DNA of 64,000 nucleotides from Endocalyx cinctus (GCA_001600455.1 BCKC01000008.1:1647345-1711344), one strand, 5' to 3'; counted from the first letter of the stretch, positions 47,193-59,229 are shown. Notes: generated by a model from the sequence alone, not told the origin. Translations and numbers: made by a program.

Positions 47193-48554
47193 ATGTCCGT
47201 TGAGATCTGGCCTCCCATCGCGCCAGATCAGCTTCAAATACAAGAAGATGCCACTCAGGTACGACTGGTCGTTTACTTTCGTTATTTTTCTTGACATCTT
47301 ACCTTCTCCATTCGACTTGATCTTAAACCCATCATGTATATAGAAAACATATGCGAGGAAACAGAGGAGGACTATGTCTTCGTCGCGCCAGGCGGCCTCG
47401 CATCCTTCAACTTGAAAGAAATAGTAGTCCTGCCGCAAAAGGTAACCACTAACCCTCAATCTCCAAAACAGGAGCGCGAGCTATTATGGCTTCTGAATAC
47501 TCTACGCACGACATTACAGTCCCTTAAGAGCGGTCTCGAAGACTGCTACGCGTTATTAGCACCAATCGAGCCCGGCAGTACCTTAGTCCTAACGACACCC
47601 CGACACGAACTCGTCAAGGGTCACGTAACCCGGGTCGGAACGCGAATCGTTAAAGGCACAGTTCACCTACGGTTACGGACGTTGCCAGCGCAAACTTTAT
47701 GCATTGACCCAAATCGACCAATTCACATCCCCGAACTTGTGACCCTTAATACATTAATGAGCGAGTCCATCGACCTTACGAGCGTCTGCTTGTCCGAGCC
47801 CGAGTCCCGCGTGACGGCGTCCTTCCTATCCTCTCAGCTACGTTTGCTCTCGCAACACCTCTCCGAAGCGCAGTCGTTGATTCGAGGTCCCCTTTCTTTA
47901 TCCCCGGCCCCAGCGCCTCCCGCCCGCCCAACCACCTCCCATTCCCTCCGTCCGACGACGTCTCATTCTCTTCGGCCCATGACATCCTCGGCAGGTCTTA
48001 GACCGCAAACTCCTCGCAACGACTCTAATATTATACCTCCCCCTCTTCACGGCAGCGACAACACGCCACCGTCACCGCCAGATACGACCTGGACGGCCTC
48101 GTCGGCGCCCCTATCGCACTTCCAACCTCCCCTAAACCGAAATTTATCCTTTTTCCTCACCATACAAGATGCGGCGTTGGTGCTATACCTACGGGCTTTG
48201 GAATCGGCTGATGCGCCCATGAACTTCGGCGCCAAGCTTGCCTTCGCTATCGGGACCTCCCGAAGGCTCGAGCACGACGAAGCCGAGAAGATTTTTAGAT
48301 ATTGCTACACCACGGAAGAGATTATTTCGAGGGATGGTGAAAATAACAAGGGTAGACCAGAAATAAAACGAGGAATTGAGGCTGGAGGAGGAGGAGAGCT
48401 TGAAGAGGTCTACGTCCGCGAAAAGGTCCGCGTCGAGAGCGCAGACCCTAGTTTACTGTCTATGTCGGCCAAATTAGGGGCGCTGGCTAATACGTTGTAC
48501 TTGGCACGGAGGAATCTAGCTTCTGTTACGGGAGAGGAAATGGAAGAAGAATAA
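47193..48554 (+). CDS. Rogdi/RAV2-like subunit of the V-ATPase assembly (RAVE) complex
   Basis: Predicted 382 residues from exons 47193-47258 and 47472-48554. The intron is 213 nt (CAG/GTACGA to AAACAG) and phase 0. Exon 1 gives MSVEIWPPIAPDQLQIQEDA, and joining gives TQERELLWLLNTLRTTLQSL. The following segment KSGLEDCYALLAPIEPGSTL, then HVTRVGTRIVKGTVHLRLRT, matches my recollection of fungal Rogdi/Rav2 proteins. A proline/serine-rich central linker includes an imperfect repeat (TTSHSLRP twice, residues about 220-240). A conserved C-terminal part contains FFLTIQDAALVLYLRALE. The family acts in RAVE, which reassembles V1 onto V0 of the vacuolar ATPase. The assignment rests on memory of motifs, so the symbol is left blank. 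Confidence 0.75.
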
Positions 48555-49140
48555 TCGTGGGAACTGCAAGCAATTATGCTCCAGGGCTATGAAAATACCC
48601 TCAATATCCGGCGGAGCATATGTTTTGATTGGCCTTATCATAATAAGAACATATAACATGATACCAACCAACTATAGCATGGCGTGCTATATTCAGCGAA
48701 TTTAACATACTAGATATTTCCAAGGCTAAGGTATGGATCAATATCGCTGCAGAAATAGAGAATTTAATGTCGAGAGGATAAATCCTCTCTGTTTTTATTA
48801 TTCCTACTGGATTGACTGGCTGAATCCTGGACCGACCGTAGAAGTCACCATAGCCCAAATCCTATTCTCCGTAGTATACAGACAAGTCCTGTGGATGTTT
48901 CCCATTCGTAGTGCCAAATTTCCTCTCGAGGTTCCTCTCTTTCCCCGAAGTATCGCTTTAGATAAATATTCCCGTCCAGAACTCCCAAATCCTTAATGTT
49001 AAAACTCTGATAAGTCGTGGCGGGACGACCGCTCACAAAAAAAAAAAGAAAACATCATGACAAGAATAACCGGCGAAGAAGTCCAATTTCGATTTGACCC
49101 GTAAAATCAAAAGATTCATTTTTTTCCCAACCCGAAAAGT
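48555..49140. other. Intergenic, convergent tails of Rogdi-like and NIPSNAP genes
   Basis: A 586-nt stretch containing both 3' flanks, with an A-rich tract at about 49038-49050. Short open frames on both strands show no recognisable domain. Confidence 0.4.
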
Positions 49141-50359
49141 TCAGGCTACGGCGGACCAAGGCATGGGGATAAGAATCCTAGACTTCATAGTCTGGATGAG
49201 GGGCACGGTCTTGTGAACGGTCTCAGCCCAGCCCTCCTGCTTCCAGCTTTCCTCTCTCCGGACCTTGCGCTCCTCGAGGTTGGCGAACTGCCAAAGGTGG
49301 TGAACCGTGTTGAGGTCTCCTATCTGCACGAACCAGGCGCCCACGCCCTCCATGACCTCCCGTCGGGCCCTTAGACCCCGGCGCCAGTGCGTCTCCCACT
49401 CGAGCAGGTTCCCTGGATGCAGAGTGTACGAGCGTAGCTCAAAGACACCGCCCAGCTGCCGCGGCGACGTCGTCGGCCAGAACGAGAATTCCTGCATGAT
49501 CGACGTCTTCTTCGTTCGGATCAGCGTCTTCAGCTTCTTGTCGAACTCTGGGAATTCGGGATGGCGCGAGATCGAGTGCAGAGACTGGTGGTAGCCTTGA
49601 TAACGCTGGTATTCCCAGATATGGACTGTTTCGTCAATGTGTTAGCATTATCGTCAATCGGGTTTCCGAGGATCAGCCCTGCGATGATTCTCGAAGCTCG
49701 AGCTTGAAAAGGGAGGGGAGACAACGTACCAAATGTGTCGCAGTCGCCAACTTCGGTTCGCCAACTTCCCACGAGATGAACCTTATTCTCCTCGATCGAA
49801 GCCATCTTGGGATACCATTTTCCAACCAGCTCTATGTACTCGTCTACCTTGTCGGGCTTGACTTCGTGGAAGACGATGGAATGGACATATTTGCCTCGGG
49901 CAAGGACAGCTGAGAAGCTCGCCTCAAGCTGGGCTTCCATCTCACGGCCTTCCTTGGTGCCATAGATAACTCTTGAGAGAAGATTATTAGGTAGATCTGG
50001 TTCGTTTTTAGAAGCTTCGGCTCGCTGTCCTAGATTTAAACAAGATGGATGCGTGAGCGTAGTGCAATTTGGAGGAATGCTAAAAAGTGGGAATATTCTT
50101 TTTCCGTCGTGAGGGGTAAAGACGTGGTAAACTCGTGGTTTCGGATTCGATTAATAAATTGAGACTTACTTGCTTCTCGTTCAGCCTGAGCCTTCACCAA
50201 TTCTTCGCGGAAATTCTTTTGCTTCGAGTTGAAAGAATTAACGCCAGCAGGTGTGATGTCGGCCAAGGACGGGGTACGTTGCTGAACGGCGGTGGAGCTG
50301 AAAGCTCGGAGGCTGCTAGGAGCAGCAAAAGCTGATCGTGTGAGTCGTCGGGTCAACAT
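49141..50359 (-). CDS. NIPSNAP family mitochondrial protein
   Basis: Predicted 324 residues from exons 50170-50359, 49730-50029 and 49141-49625; introns are 140 nt (GTAAGT...TCTAG) and 104 nt (GTACGT...AACAG). The start at 50359 (MLTRRLTRSAFAAPSSLRAF) has the Arg/Ser/Ala composition of a mitochondrial targeting sequence. Two dimeric alpha-beta barrel-like NIPSNAP repeats follow: one around YVHSIVFHEVKPDKVDEYIE and one around FELRSYTLHPGNLLEWETHW, the latter with conserved Trp residues (VHHLWQFANLEERK). NIPSNAP proteins are mitochondrial matrix proteins, linked in animals to mitophagy signalling; the fungal function is not established. Family membership is firm. Confidence 0.88.
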
Positions 50360-51691
50360 GATATGAAGTAATTTAATCACCCCGTGACGAAGAGTGAAAG
50401 AAAACTCGAGGAGAGAAACAAAGCTCGGAGGTTATGGAAGAATACGAGATCAAGGATAAGTGTAGATTAATTCAGATAGGTCCCGTCCAGATCGGATTTG
50501 AGACGTAGGCACCTAAATTCGCTGTACAAAAGAGAAAAGAAAGGAAGAAGTGCACAATGACGGAGGAAGTTGTAGAAAAGATATAATTGTGAGGAATATG
50601 TCAATGATTTTCTACAATGTACAAAGAGACCCTGAAGAGAGGTGATATCAGGTTTAAGAAGAGATGATTTGTGGACAGAGATAAAGTACCTAGAAGAGGT
50701 TAATGAGGTGTAAAAGGTACATGTCCTGCTTAAGTGGATAAGTACGGTAAAATGTACATATAGTATGATGAATTCAACTCTGACAGACTGATAATGAGCT
50801 GAGGTGACAAGGGTTAAAACGCGCAAGGTGACGGAATGCTTGAGCGGGGAGCTTAATAGGGTCCTTTTAAAGATCAACCTAACACCTCCTGTACTCCGCT
50901 TATAGTTTTACTTGAAGAAACAGCTGAGGAATATGATCTTATGTAAAAAATTCAATCTTATTAATGGAGAGTTAACGTCAATTTAATAATAATATCGTCT
51001 GAATTGTTTCACTATCTTATTTGTCTCCATGTGAATAAAGTATTTACAAATGGATTCAGGTGGTACGAATGATTTGAACAAGAACGAGAGGGGGGAAGCT
51101 CTATGCCAACTGTACACAGGGGCTTATAGCTACTGTACAGCTTGTTAGTCCCCCAGGTTTAAGATAATTACTAAATTGAGCCCTCTTCAGGTCAATATAT
51201 CAGTAAGAATAGTACGTAGAGGCCTGGAAGAGTAGTGTATTAATTAGGAAGTTATGTCTATAAATGACATCAGATCTCTAGGACTTTACATAGCACAGTA
51301 GTATGGGGTAGATCTCCGCGAAACTATGGATCTTTCCTATGTGCATAAGCAAGGATTTGGGTGATCACGTCCACTACGGCAATAGATTCCCGACCGGAAT
51401 CTACTGTAATACTGTAAAACCATTAGCCACGCCGCCACAATAGCCACCTTCTCACTAACCTAGGCATACGTTATCTTATCTCAGAGTATGTGGCTTATTT
51501 ATGTAAAGCCTCAACTTTAAGGCCAAAACTCTCTTCTTGGCATACCAGTCTAGTCTAGACTAATATTTTGAAGTTTGAAAAAGCCGCTCATATAGCGAAA
51601 ACATCGAAGTCGTCAATTCGCATCAATCCTTAATCGTCTAGTTCTTCGTATTACCCTTTCTCTTTAAACTTCCTCAAAAATAATCGTCAAG
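50360..51691. other. Intergenic upstream of NIPSNAP and ATP18 genes
   Basis: 1.3 kb between divergent genes. A 136-codon minus-strand frame (50467-50877) is rich in Ser/Leu/Phe/Tyr without motifs and is probably chance. The last 100 nt before ATP18 are CT-rich, as is common at fungal transcription starts. No RNA gene was recognised. Confidence 0.4.
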
Positions 51692-52120
51692 ATGTTCTGG
51701 TTCGGAGCTACCCCCATTAAGAAGTTCAACGCCCCGGTTTGTGAGTCAATTGCTCTCTCTGCGACGAGTATTATACCACTGAATACTAATTTGAAAAAAT
51801 TAATAGGGAAGCCGATGGCTCCGTTCATCGCTGCCGGTACGATATAGCCAATTCATCCCATTATCAAACTCGCGAGATAAATTTTGCACTGGCGACTTGT
51901 TCTTTTTTATGGGTTACTAACCAAACAACTTAGGCCTCATCGTCCTCTACGGTATTAACTCGTTGCAAAACGCCGCCATGGAATGTACGTCTATGAATTA
52001 AACCACCTAGATTACTACAACCAAAATTTGATAAATTACAATGAAATTAACGTGTTATATACAGCCGACGAGTGGAAGAACGACCCGCGTAACCCGAAAG
52101 CCAGATCTGGAAACCATTAA
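51692..52120 (+). CDS. ATP18: Mitochondrial ATP synthase subunit J (subunit i)
   Basis: A 61-residue protein split over four exons: 51692-51740, 51807-51836, 51934-51984 and 52065-52120. All introns are GT-AG, and all three junctions split a codon after its first base. The protein starts MFWFGATPIKKFNAPVWKPM, has one membrane segment (PFIAAGLIVLYGINSLQNAA), and ends with a short charged tail (SDEWKNDPRNPKARSGNH). Length and layout match subunit J of the F1Fo ATP synthase, which sits in the inner-membrane Fo sector and stabilises dimers. Exon 2 is only 30 nt, so automatic gene finders easily miss this gene. Confidence 0.9.
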
Positions 52121-53004
52121 TGCCTTGATCCGTGATTCTGGCTGAAGGAACATAACGAAGATTTCCGGACAAAAGAGAAGAAAAAAAAAGTCTAAGATCC
52201 CTCGAAACGAATGCATCATTTCCGGTCAAGGAAATCCACGAGACAACAGAGCTAGATGAAGGGGGGGACAAATCGAAGAAACGGCATATATTATTGTATC
52301 ATAAATTTGGGCTTTTCGCCGAACTAAGAGCTACCTTTGGCAACCCACCATGGCGTGTTGTTTATATATCTCGTGAACCTACGTCCCGTCCATATACTTC
52401 GGTATAATATGATGTGCTCGGGTCTACTACAAAGAATTATGGGTGTTGTGGTGCATTTTATTTCTTCCATTGATTTCTAACCTTGTCTGTCAAGTGCTTA
52501 AACTCCTATATAGGCGGAAGAGATTTGTCACCACCGACGAGTTTTCACAGTTCTTTTACATGGTCTTCGAATTGCCTTAATATTTAGTTTTAAGGCCGGC
52601 TGCCATTGTAGATTACCGCAGATCTGGAGCGAAAAGGGTGACTGTCTACTGAGTAGTTGGATACACCTATCCATATGGCCTGGCTTTGCAAATGCACCAA
52701 TGTTCATACTAGAATGAATACGACTATCTCATTGTAGGATTCAAGCCCTAATAGTTACTTAGAATAAATATATCAGGTAGTTTGTAGATGAAATACGTCT
52801 GATCAATTTCAAATTCATTATGAAAACGCATGACTGAAAATAAGCAGAAAACGTGAAGTCGTACCCACCTACTCCGACGTATTCCGAAGCGCATTAATTA
52901 ATTATTTTAGATAACATGCCTTCTAAGTCATCCGCTTTCTCCTAAAACAACCTTTTTTTCATTTTTTAGAATATAATAGAGAAAATAAATAAGAATAAAT
53001 TGTT
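52121..53004. other. Intergenic between ATP18 and FSH hydrolase gene
   Basis: 884 nt of AT-rich sequence with the ATP18 3' flank and the hydrolase promoter. No open frame of note and no structured element were recognised. Confidence 0.4.
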
Positions 53005-54187
53005 ATGAGATTTTCCGTTAGAAGATTACACGGCACATTCTTGAAATCGTCTTTCATCACAGCTGATATCCTGGTAATAAATTGCCGGCGTAGCTTTTCA
53101 TCACATCACGCCATGGCAGCTACCCCCAATGGCCAAGCTCAGCCGAACGGGAGCGGAACGGAGAAGACCAAGAGTAACATACCGAAAGGCAAAACCGAGT
53201 TGAAGATCCTGATGCTTCATGGTAAGTTTTACAAACATTTTTTTATCCTTGAGCCCCTCGCTCACCTAACAAAACCACCCTGAGCGCAAAATCTCACCCG
53301 CTTTCATTCATTCATTCACTCACAACCGCTCATGTACCAAAATAATAATAATAATAAACGACAATCATTAACTCTCCCTCCAAAATAAAATAAAAGGAAA
53401 TGCCCAATCTGGAACCACGCTCTCGTCCAAGACCAAAGCTCTATCCAAAGCCTTGATCAAGGGTCTCGGGATGGCGCCCACAAACCTCTACCCCACCTTT
53501 ATCTTCCCGACGGCGCCTCACCGGCTGCGGGCGCGCGACATGCCCGGGTGGACGATATCGGACGAGACGTCCGCCGCCGACGGCGAAGAGGAAGAAGGCG
53601 ACAACTGGACCTGGTTCCGGCGCGACGAGGACGCCTCCGGGGCCGTCACCTACCGGGGCCTCGACGCCGGGATGCGGGTCATCACCGCGGCGATCCGGTC
53701 CGCCGGAGGCGTCGACGGCGTCCTGGGTTTTAGCCAGGGTGGCGCCATCGCGGGGTTGGTTAGCTCCGTTTTGGAAACGACGACGACGGCGGCGGCGTTG
53801 CGTACGCCACCTTCCTCGTCGGAAGAGGAGAAGGAGAAGTGGTCGTGGGTGCAGGAGTTGAGAGAGGCGAACGGTGGCAAGCCTCTGAGGTTTTTTATAG
53901 AATACTCGGGCTTCTTCGCTACACCCGCGGACTTGCACTGGATGTACGAGCCGGCGATACAGACGCCTTCGCTGCACTATATCGGTAGCTTGGACACAGT
54001 GGTAGAGGAGTCGCGAACGAGAGCGCTGGTGGATCAGTGTGTGGACCCCATGGTGCTAGTACATCCAGGAGGTCATTACGTGCCCGTCGCGAGGGATTGG
54101 GTTATGCCCCTAGTTGGGTGGATGAGACAAAAGTTAGAGGTAAAGAAGGTTGAAGAAGATGATGTTGATGGAGAGAAGGTTGAATAG
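53005..54187 (+). CDS. FSH-family (OVCA2-like) serine hydrolase
   Basis: Alpha/beta hydrolase, 335 residues if it starts at 53005, from exons 53005-53221 and 53397-54187 (175-nt intron, GTAAGT...AAAAG). The intron splits the LMLHG/NAQSGTT segment that opens FSH1 proteins. The catalytic triad is visible: nucleophile Ser in GVLGFSQGGAIAG, Asp in IGSLDTVV and His in VHPGGHYVPVA. A variable acidic insert (SAADGEEEEGDN) and a Ser/Glu insert (PPSSSEEEKEKW) make it longer than yeast FSH1. The first 36 residues are basic and hydrophobic, like a mitochondrial presequence; a second in-frame ATG at 53113 (MAATPNGQ) would give a cytosolic form. The physiological substrate is unknown; relatives cleave small esters. 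Confidence 0.87.
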
Positions 54188-54535
54188 CGTTTGTGTCATG
54201 TGTGAACCTTACTGTCGGTCGGAAGACTTTGCTGATAGATTGCACGTTATGATAGAAGCTAGAGATCGATTTTTACGTTACGCATTTACGAGTATAGAAC
54301 AGCAAAGATAATTAGAAAAGAGGGCCATTTGATTTTATTCACACGGCCATGACATACATGCCCCTCCTAGTCTAAATATAATAATGTACACTGCGTACGC
54401 CCTGCACGATGTATAAACCAGTTATTTCCTTGGATTTCTTTCTTTTCTTTTTCACCACGTTTTCTTCGCGGGCATTAAGCTCTCAAAGTAATCGGTCTTG
54501 TTGCTTTGGATATCTTTCTAAAAGATATAAAGTTC
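54188..54535. other. Short intergenic between convergent FSH hydrolase and RPN5 genes
   Basis: 348 nt between two convergent stops, holding both 3' UTRs. T-rich tracts near 54425-54450 precede the RPN5 stop. Nothing else was seen. Confidence 0.4.
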
Positions 54536-56222
54536 TTACGCCTTCTTCTTCCCTTTCTTTTCCTTGCCGGTCTTCGCAGCACCCGGCTGGATTCGAGCCA
54601 TCATCTCTTCCTTAGTGATGAGATGATCGACACGCTCTAGCAGACCAAGCAGGCTCTTCATGTTGTGGCTCCACTCGTTCAAGACATCGTCTACGTCTCT
54701 AGGCTTGGCGAAGCTGACAATGCGAGCGGGCCGGTCGATACGTGCAAACACCGTCTTGGAGCAGACGAGCTCGCTGATGTACTTTTCCGTCTCTTCCTCG
54801 GTCAGGTCGAGGAGCTGAGTGAGCCGCTTCATACCGATGCGGGTATAGTACTTGGCCACGACACGCACGTTGTGCTCGATCACACGCTTACGCAGGTCTT
54901 GCCACCGCTGGAAGGCCTTCTCGTCGCCAGACTGGTTAGGCTGGGGTTTGAACACGTCGGTGCCGCAGAGGTGCGGGCCGAACTCCTTGGCGACCTCGGG
55001 CCATCGCATCAGTTCATGCACTGTGAAGAGCTTGAGAAGTTCGGCGTCTTCGTCAACTAGGGAATTCCGCGAATCTCGGAAGATTCTCTGGAGGAGGTCG
55101 TGTTGTTCGTTGTCATGAGGTGCGAGGATGACGAAGTAAATGATACGTTGGAGCACCTAGTGAAAAGGGTTAGTCCATGAGCCAGTTGTATGAATACGTG
55201 GAAAACAATGAAGTATGAAGTGGACGTACAGGCTCCAATTTAGAGGGGTCTTCTTCGACTGCTTCAGTATCAAGGACCTGTCTGTAATGCTTGCAGACGT
55301 CTAAGTATTTGTCATCGTGCTTCGCCAAAGTGATCTGCTGTTCGTAGTATCGGAGTTTTAAATCTGTCGTATCATCCTCGACTTCCGGCGGTACCTCGTC
55401 TCCGCGCTTCAGCTTCTCTTCTCGAGCCTTCTTCTCTTTCTCGATCTGCTCAGGAGTCTTCTTCGGCTTTCGTGCCAAGTATCTTGTGCTGATCTTTCGG
55501 CTGAGGATGCCGGCTTGCGTCCAGTCTCCATTCTCGATACAGAGGGCCACCTGGGCGAGGATAAACTCGGTCTTTTCTCGTCGTTCCATCGATCCAAATG
55601 TCTCTACCTGGAGCTCGCACAAGATATCCATAGCAGATTTAAGGTCACCCTGCTCCTTCTTAATATCGGAGAGGATCTTGGTCACACGAGCTCGCTCTAC
55701 TTCAACGAATATCTTTCCTTCTGTGACGGTTCGGAGGGTTTCGATAACGGATAACTTCGTTTCCAAGCTAGGGGTGCTGTCGAGGAAAGACATAACCGTC
55801 TGGACCATCTTTGTGATGGCTTGTTTAAGCTGGCCATGCTTCTTGGATAATACCAAGACTTGGTCGTTAAGCAAATTCCAATTACCGGCATCTTTGCAGA
55901 TTGTGCATATTGCGATGAGAATTCGTGATGTAGAGGCAAGATCGGACGCCTACAGTATACGGGTCAATGATGGGGCTCTTCATGAAGCAAGTGGGAGGGG
56001 AGCTATCGCACCTGGCGGGTCTGTTTCTCGAGGAGGGTAAGCTTCTCGATAGCTGCTTGTATATCATTCTGTGATCTAATATAAGTATTTGCTCATGATA
56101 TCAAAATATTTAAATTTATCTGATTATATAAATTGTACCTTAGCAAGCTTTTCTGCTTCGGCGATCTGTTTGTCAGCCTCTTTGCTGTAGTCCTTTTCGG
56201 GCTTAAAAGCTGCGTCCGCCAT
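54536..56222 (-). CDS. RPN5: 26S proteasome regulatory subunit Rpn5 (PSMD12)
   Basis: Lid subunit of the 26S proteasome, 493 residues, from exons 56139-56222, 56012-56068, 55230-55949 and 54536-55156. All introns are GT-AG at phase 0. The N terminus is MADAAFKPEKDYSKEADKQI. TPR-like helical repeats follow (NLLNDQVLVLSKKHGQLKQA; KILSDIKKEQGDLKSAMDIL). The C-terminal PCI domain contains RVVAKYYTRIGMKRLTQLLD, the TEEETEKYISELV winged helix, then FAKPRDVDDVLNEWSHN. A lysine-rich tail (KEKKGKKKA) closes it. Length matches fungal and animal homologues. It is a housekeeping gene, convergent with the FSH hydrolase. Confidence 0.95.
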
Positions 56223-56791
56223 GTTGATAAATTCGCTATAGTGGCAAACGCAGGTTAAAGAAAGAGGTAATCCTAAAATAAATTTAAAGATTAATTATGG
56301 TGAAAAGAAGGCAGATGTACGGTATGTGAAATTTTAGCGGTATTAAAGGCGATGATACAGGATCGGAATTGTCAATTAGCAGATAAATGATGCCAACACC
56401 CGGGATCGCGAGGCAACGAAAGCTCACGTTGCCTGCGGTCATCGAAGTGGGTACTAGTTTCCTTGGCCCTTGCACTGACTGTCTTACATAAAATTCATTT
56501 ACGGAGTAAAGTCAGGATAGACCCGATAAGCTTTGTCACATGAAGATAATGGATAAGATAGAGGCCAGCTGCCTAATGAAAATAACCAGCTGACCAGGAC
56601 TGCCAGATATCTTCATACTGTGACATCTTGTAGGCCTTCTTCAATCAAGCATCTTCTTCGTTATCAAATTTGAAAATATCTCGCGTCCAATCCCTAATTT
56701 GTGTTTATCCGTGGCAGTAAAGAACTCATATATTTTTATTCAGTATAATCAATTGCATGCTATGTTTACCACCCGTGAAATTGCCTATTAT
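56223..56791. other. Intergenic upstream of RPN5, downstream of HET gene
   Basis: 569 nt comprising the RPN5 promoter and the HET gene 3' flank. A 63-codon minus-strand frame (56284-56475) has no recognisable features. No proteasome-type control element could be confirmed by eye. Confidence 0.4.
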
Positions 56792-59059
56792 TCACGAAAG
56801 ATGAAGTACATAGCGCTTACTATCAGCCGATATTGCTTCGCCATCCATTATACCATGGCAATATGTCTCTCCTAAATAGTTACAATTCAACATATTCAAT
56901 GATCCATCTACACCTGCATTTTCTGGTATTGTCTCAATATTTTCCGATTCGACGCGCCTTACAATATGTGGCACGCTTCCTCCCGGGATAACAGTGACGA
57001 GGTCGCCCTCGCGTATTTGCCCTGGTCCCATACCCACGAGGCCCCCATCCGTCAGATACAATTTTCTATCATGGTTCTTGAAGATATTAATCTTGTATTC
57101 AAACATTCTGTCGCTCTCATGATACTCCATATTCACGATACCGTTCAAGCTCGGGTTCTGCTTGGATGGGACAGGAATGCCCGCTAGTCGTCGTCGAAAC
57201 GGGTCTAGATACAGAAAAATCCTGAAACGAGCAACGGCTATTCCGGTCTCGATTATATTGAATATAAACCTTATCAGTCTCAGAGGCGGAAGCGCTCGTA
57301 CCCAGGGCCCAGGAGGATCTGAAGTCGGACTGTGGTGCTTCTGGTAAGTCCGCGCGAAAGACGTGTAGGTTTCAGCGGTGCACTTCGCTCGCATGAGCCG
57401 GTCTGAGAATTGGCGTAATTCATCACGCAATATCTTCAACGGTGGCCCACTTTCGGTATCAGAATCTGGATACGCCCTCGCCGTTATCCCACTATCCGTA
57501 AGACAAAGTTCCGCTTGGAGACGGAGTTCGGCATCTCTCGCATACTGATTGAACATACCGGGAGTATTCTTTGATTTCTCCAAGAATGATTCAATCTGCT
57601 GAAAGAAATCGCTAAGAGAACTGTAATCGTAGTTGTCGATACTCAGAGCGTCAGATTTCAACGTAACATTCTTTTCCCCAACTTCAGCAACCCTGTCTAC
57701 AATAATACCTGGGATGCACAGTGTTCTTTCGTCCTTTAACTCAAACGGAGACATCTTATCAGGCAACGGCCCCCCTGCCCTGAATAGTGGGGCCGAAGTG
57801 AGCTTCTCGTATCCATATGGCACTTTCAATTGAGACATGGTCCAATCTGGTACCCATGAGGGTAAATCTTTGAGTAATTTTCCCTCCTGTGCGAAACACA
57901 GAACATCAATATCGGTTTTGATAATTTCTCGAGCGAAGTCAGTGTAAGTTTTGATAGGTTTCCCGATGTCCATTATGATCGGAAAATCCATTGCATCTGA
58001 CAGGCCTAGTAGCCCGAGGATGCGATCTTCTGCTTCGGTAGTGCCAATCTTATCCTCATCTGGATCTGTTCTCACGTTGAACTTCTTCACAAGTTCGTAG
58101 AGAGACGATCGTTGATCGGTTTGGTGAATAAGTCTGCGCTCGGCAAAGATGCGAACAAATGGCCGGGCTAGCTGAAATACACTATCCATAAATCGCATCT
58201 CCTCCGCAGGCACAGCCTTATGTCGGGTCTTGCTCCAGACGCGAAGCGCGATGCTGTGGAAAAAGAACAAGGATCGAGCAGTGAAAAAGCTGAGCGACCT
58301 ATCTCCACACACGAAAATACCCTCCGGCGCCAGGGCAGCTTCCTGGATAATCCAGAGTCGACCGAACCAAGGCCATCTCAACATCTCTGCATAGGATGTA
58401 TACGGAAACTGTGACGAATGCGTGTCGACAACTCGTAAAAGATCATGATCCGTCTTGCATGTCCTCTCAATGACCGATTTCATAAGTTGGGATCTTTCAA
58501 GCGGTGGCATATTCACCAGCTCTTGGACAGATTCTTCAGTAGCGACGGTGTTTGCATAGTCAAAGATATCATTCGAGTGCTTCGTCGCCGGACCGAGCCA
58601 GACAATGACTCGAGAACATCTCGAATAGATTTCACCCATGAACTGGATCTGGAAACTACGCTCTGTCGAATCTTGTTGATTGATACATATCTGATCCATG
58701 AAGATGGGAACAGCCGCGACATTAGTGCTTGAGAGGGCCTGAATTGCGAGAAAGAGGTTCTGGTGTATCAAGATTTGTCGCAGTTCGTCTGCTGCTTCAA
58801 TAAGAATTCTATACTTTGGTTTCTGGCCCGGAATTGTTGACCACGAATATGATAGAGCATTGAACTGCTCATATGGGTTTGAAGACGCATCATCGAGATC
58901 ATGTTCAATCAATTTGATCCGCGGTATTCTCCAAAATGGCAGCCATGCGGATCGCACTGGTGGCAATATCTTTACCAACCTAACCGTTCTTGACAGGAGG
59001 CGTCTCTCATACTCAAATGTATGATACTCCGAAAACCTTTGATACAATAACCCAAGCAT
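56792..59059 (-). CDS. HET-domain (heterokaryon incompatibility) protein
   Basis: A single-exon frame of 755 residues starting at 59059 (MLGLLYQRFSEYHTFEYERR). The HET domain covers about residues 65-240. Its three usual blocks are visible: FNALSYSW; IFMDQICINQQDSTERSFQI followed by MGEIYSRCSRVIVWLG; and MLRWPWFGRLWIIQEAAL. The C-terminal region, about 500 residues, is predicted mostly helical and closes with a compact segment (GDLVTVIPGGSVPHIVRRVE) common in large fungal HET proteins. HET proteins trigger cell death after non-self fusion; the partner of this one is unknown. No break or missing motif is visible, so it is probably functional. Confidence 0.92.
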   Translation of the reverse strand: MLGLLYQRFSEYHTFEYERRLLSRTVRLVKILPPVRSAWLPFWRIPRIKLIEHDLDDASSNPYEQFNALSYSWSTIPGQKPKYRILIEAADELRQILIHQNLFLAIQALSSTNVAAVPIFMDQICINQQDSTERSFQIQFMGEIYSRCSRVIVWLGPATKHSNDIFDYANTVATEESVQELVNMPPLERSQLMKSVIERTCKTDHDLLRVVDTHSSQFPYTSYAEMLRWPWFGRLWIIQEAALAPEGIFVCGDRSLSFFTARSLFFFHSIALRVWSKTRHKAVPAEEMRFMDSVFQLARPFVRIFAERRLIHQTDQRSSLYELVKKFNVRTDPDEDKIGTTEAEDRILGLLGLSDAMDFPIIMDIGKPIKTYTDFAREIIKTDIDVLCFAQEGKLLKDLPSWVPDWTMSQLKVPYGYEKLTSAPLFRAGGPLPDKMSPFELKDERTLCIPGIIVDRVAEVGEKNVTLKSDALSIDNYDYSSLSDFFQQIESFLEKSKNTPGMFNQYARDAELRLQAELCLTDSGITARAYPDSDTESGPPLKILRDELRQFSDRLMRAKCTAETYTSFARTYQKHHSPTSDPPGPWVRALPPLRLIRFIFNIIETGIAVARFRIFLYLDPFRRRLAGIPVPSKQNPSLNGIVNMEYHESDRMFEYKINIFKNHDRKLYLTDGGLVGMGPGQIREGDLVTVIPGGSVPHIVRRVESENIETIPENAGVDGSLNMLNCNYLGETYCHGIMDGEAISADSKRYVLHLS

Positions 59060-59229
59060 GATGAGTTTGTCGAAGATATACTAACTACACCTATAGTTAC
59101 TGCTAGATCATGTCACTAGGGCAGTAGATTCATTATGAAGAAAACAGACAGAACCAAATTAGGTCTCTCCGCCTAACATCTGGTACTTCAGTATTGCCAA
59201 GAATCAATACATTCAGCTCTAAGCTCTCA

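Noticed and set aside
50467..50877. 136-codon minus-strand open frame
   Set aside because: There is no domain, targeting signal or splice context, and the composition is typical of AT-rich chance frames.
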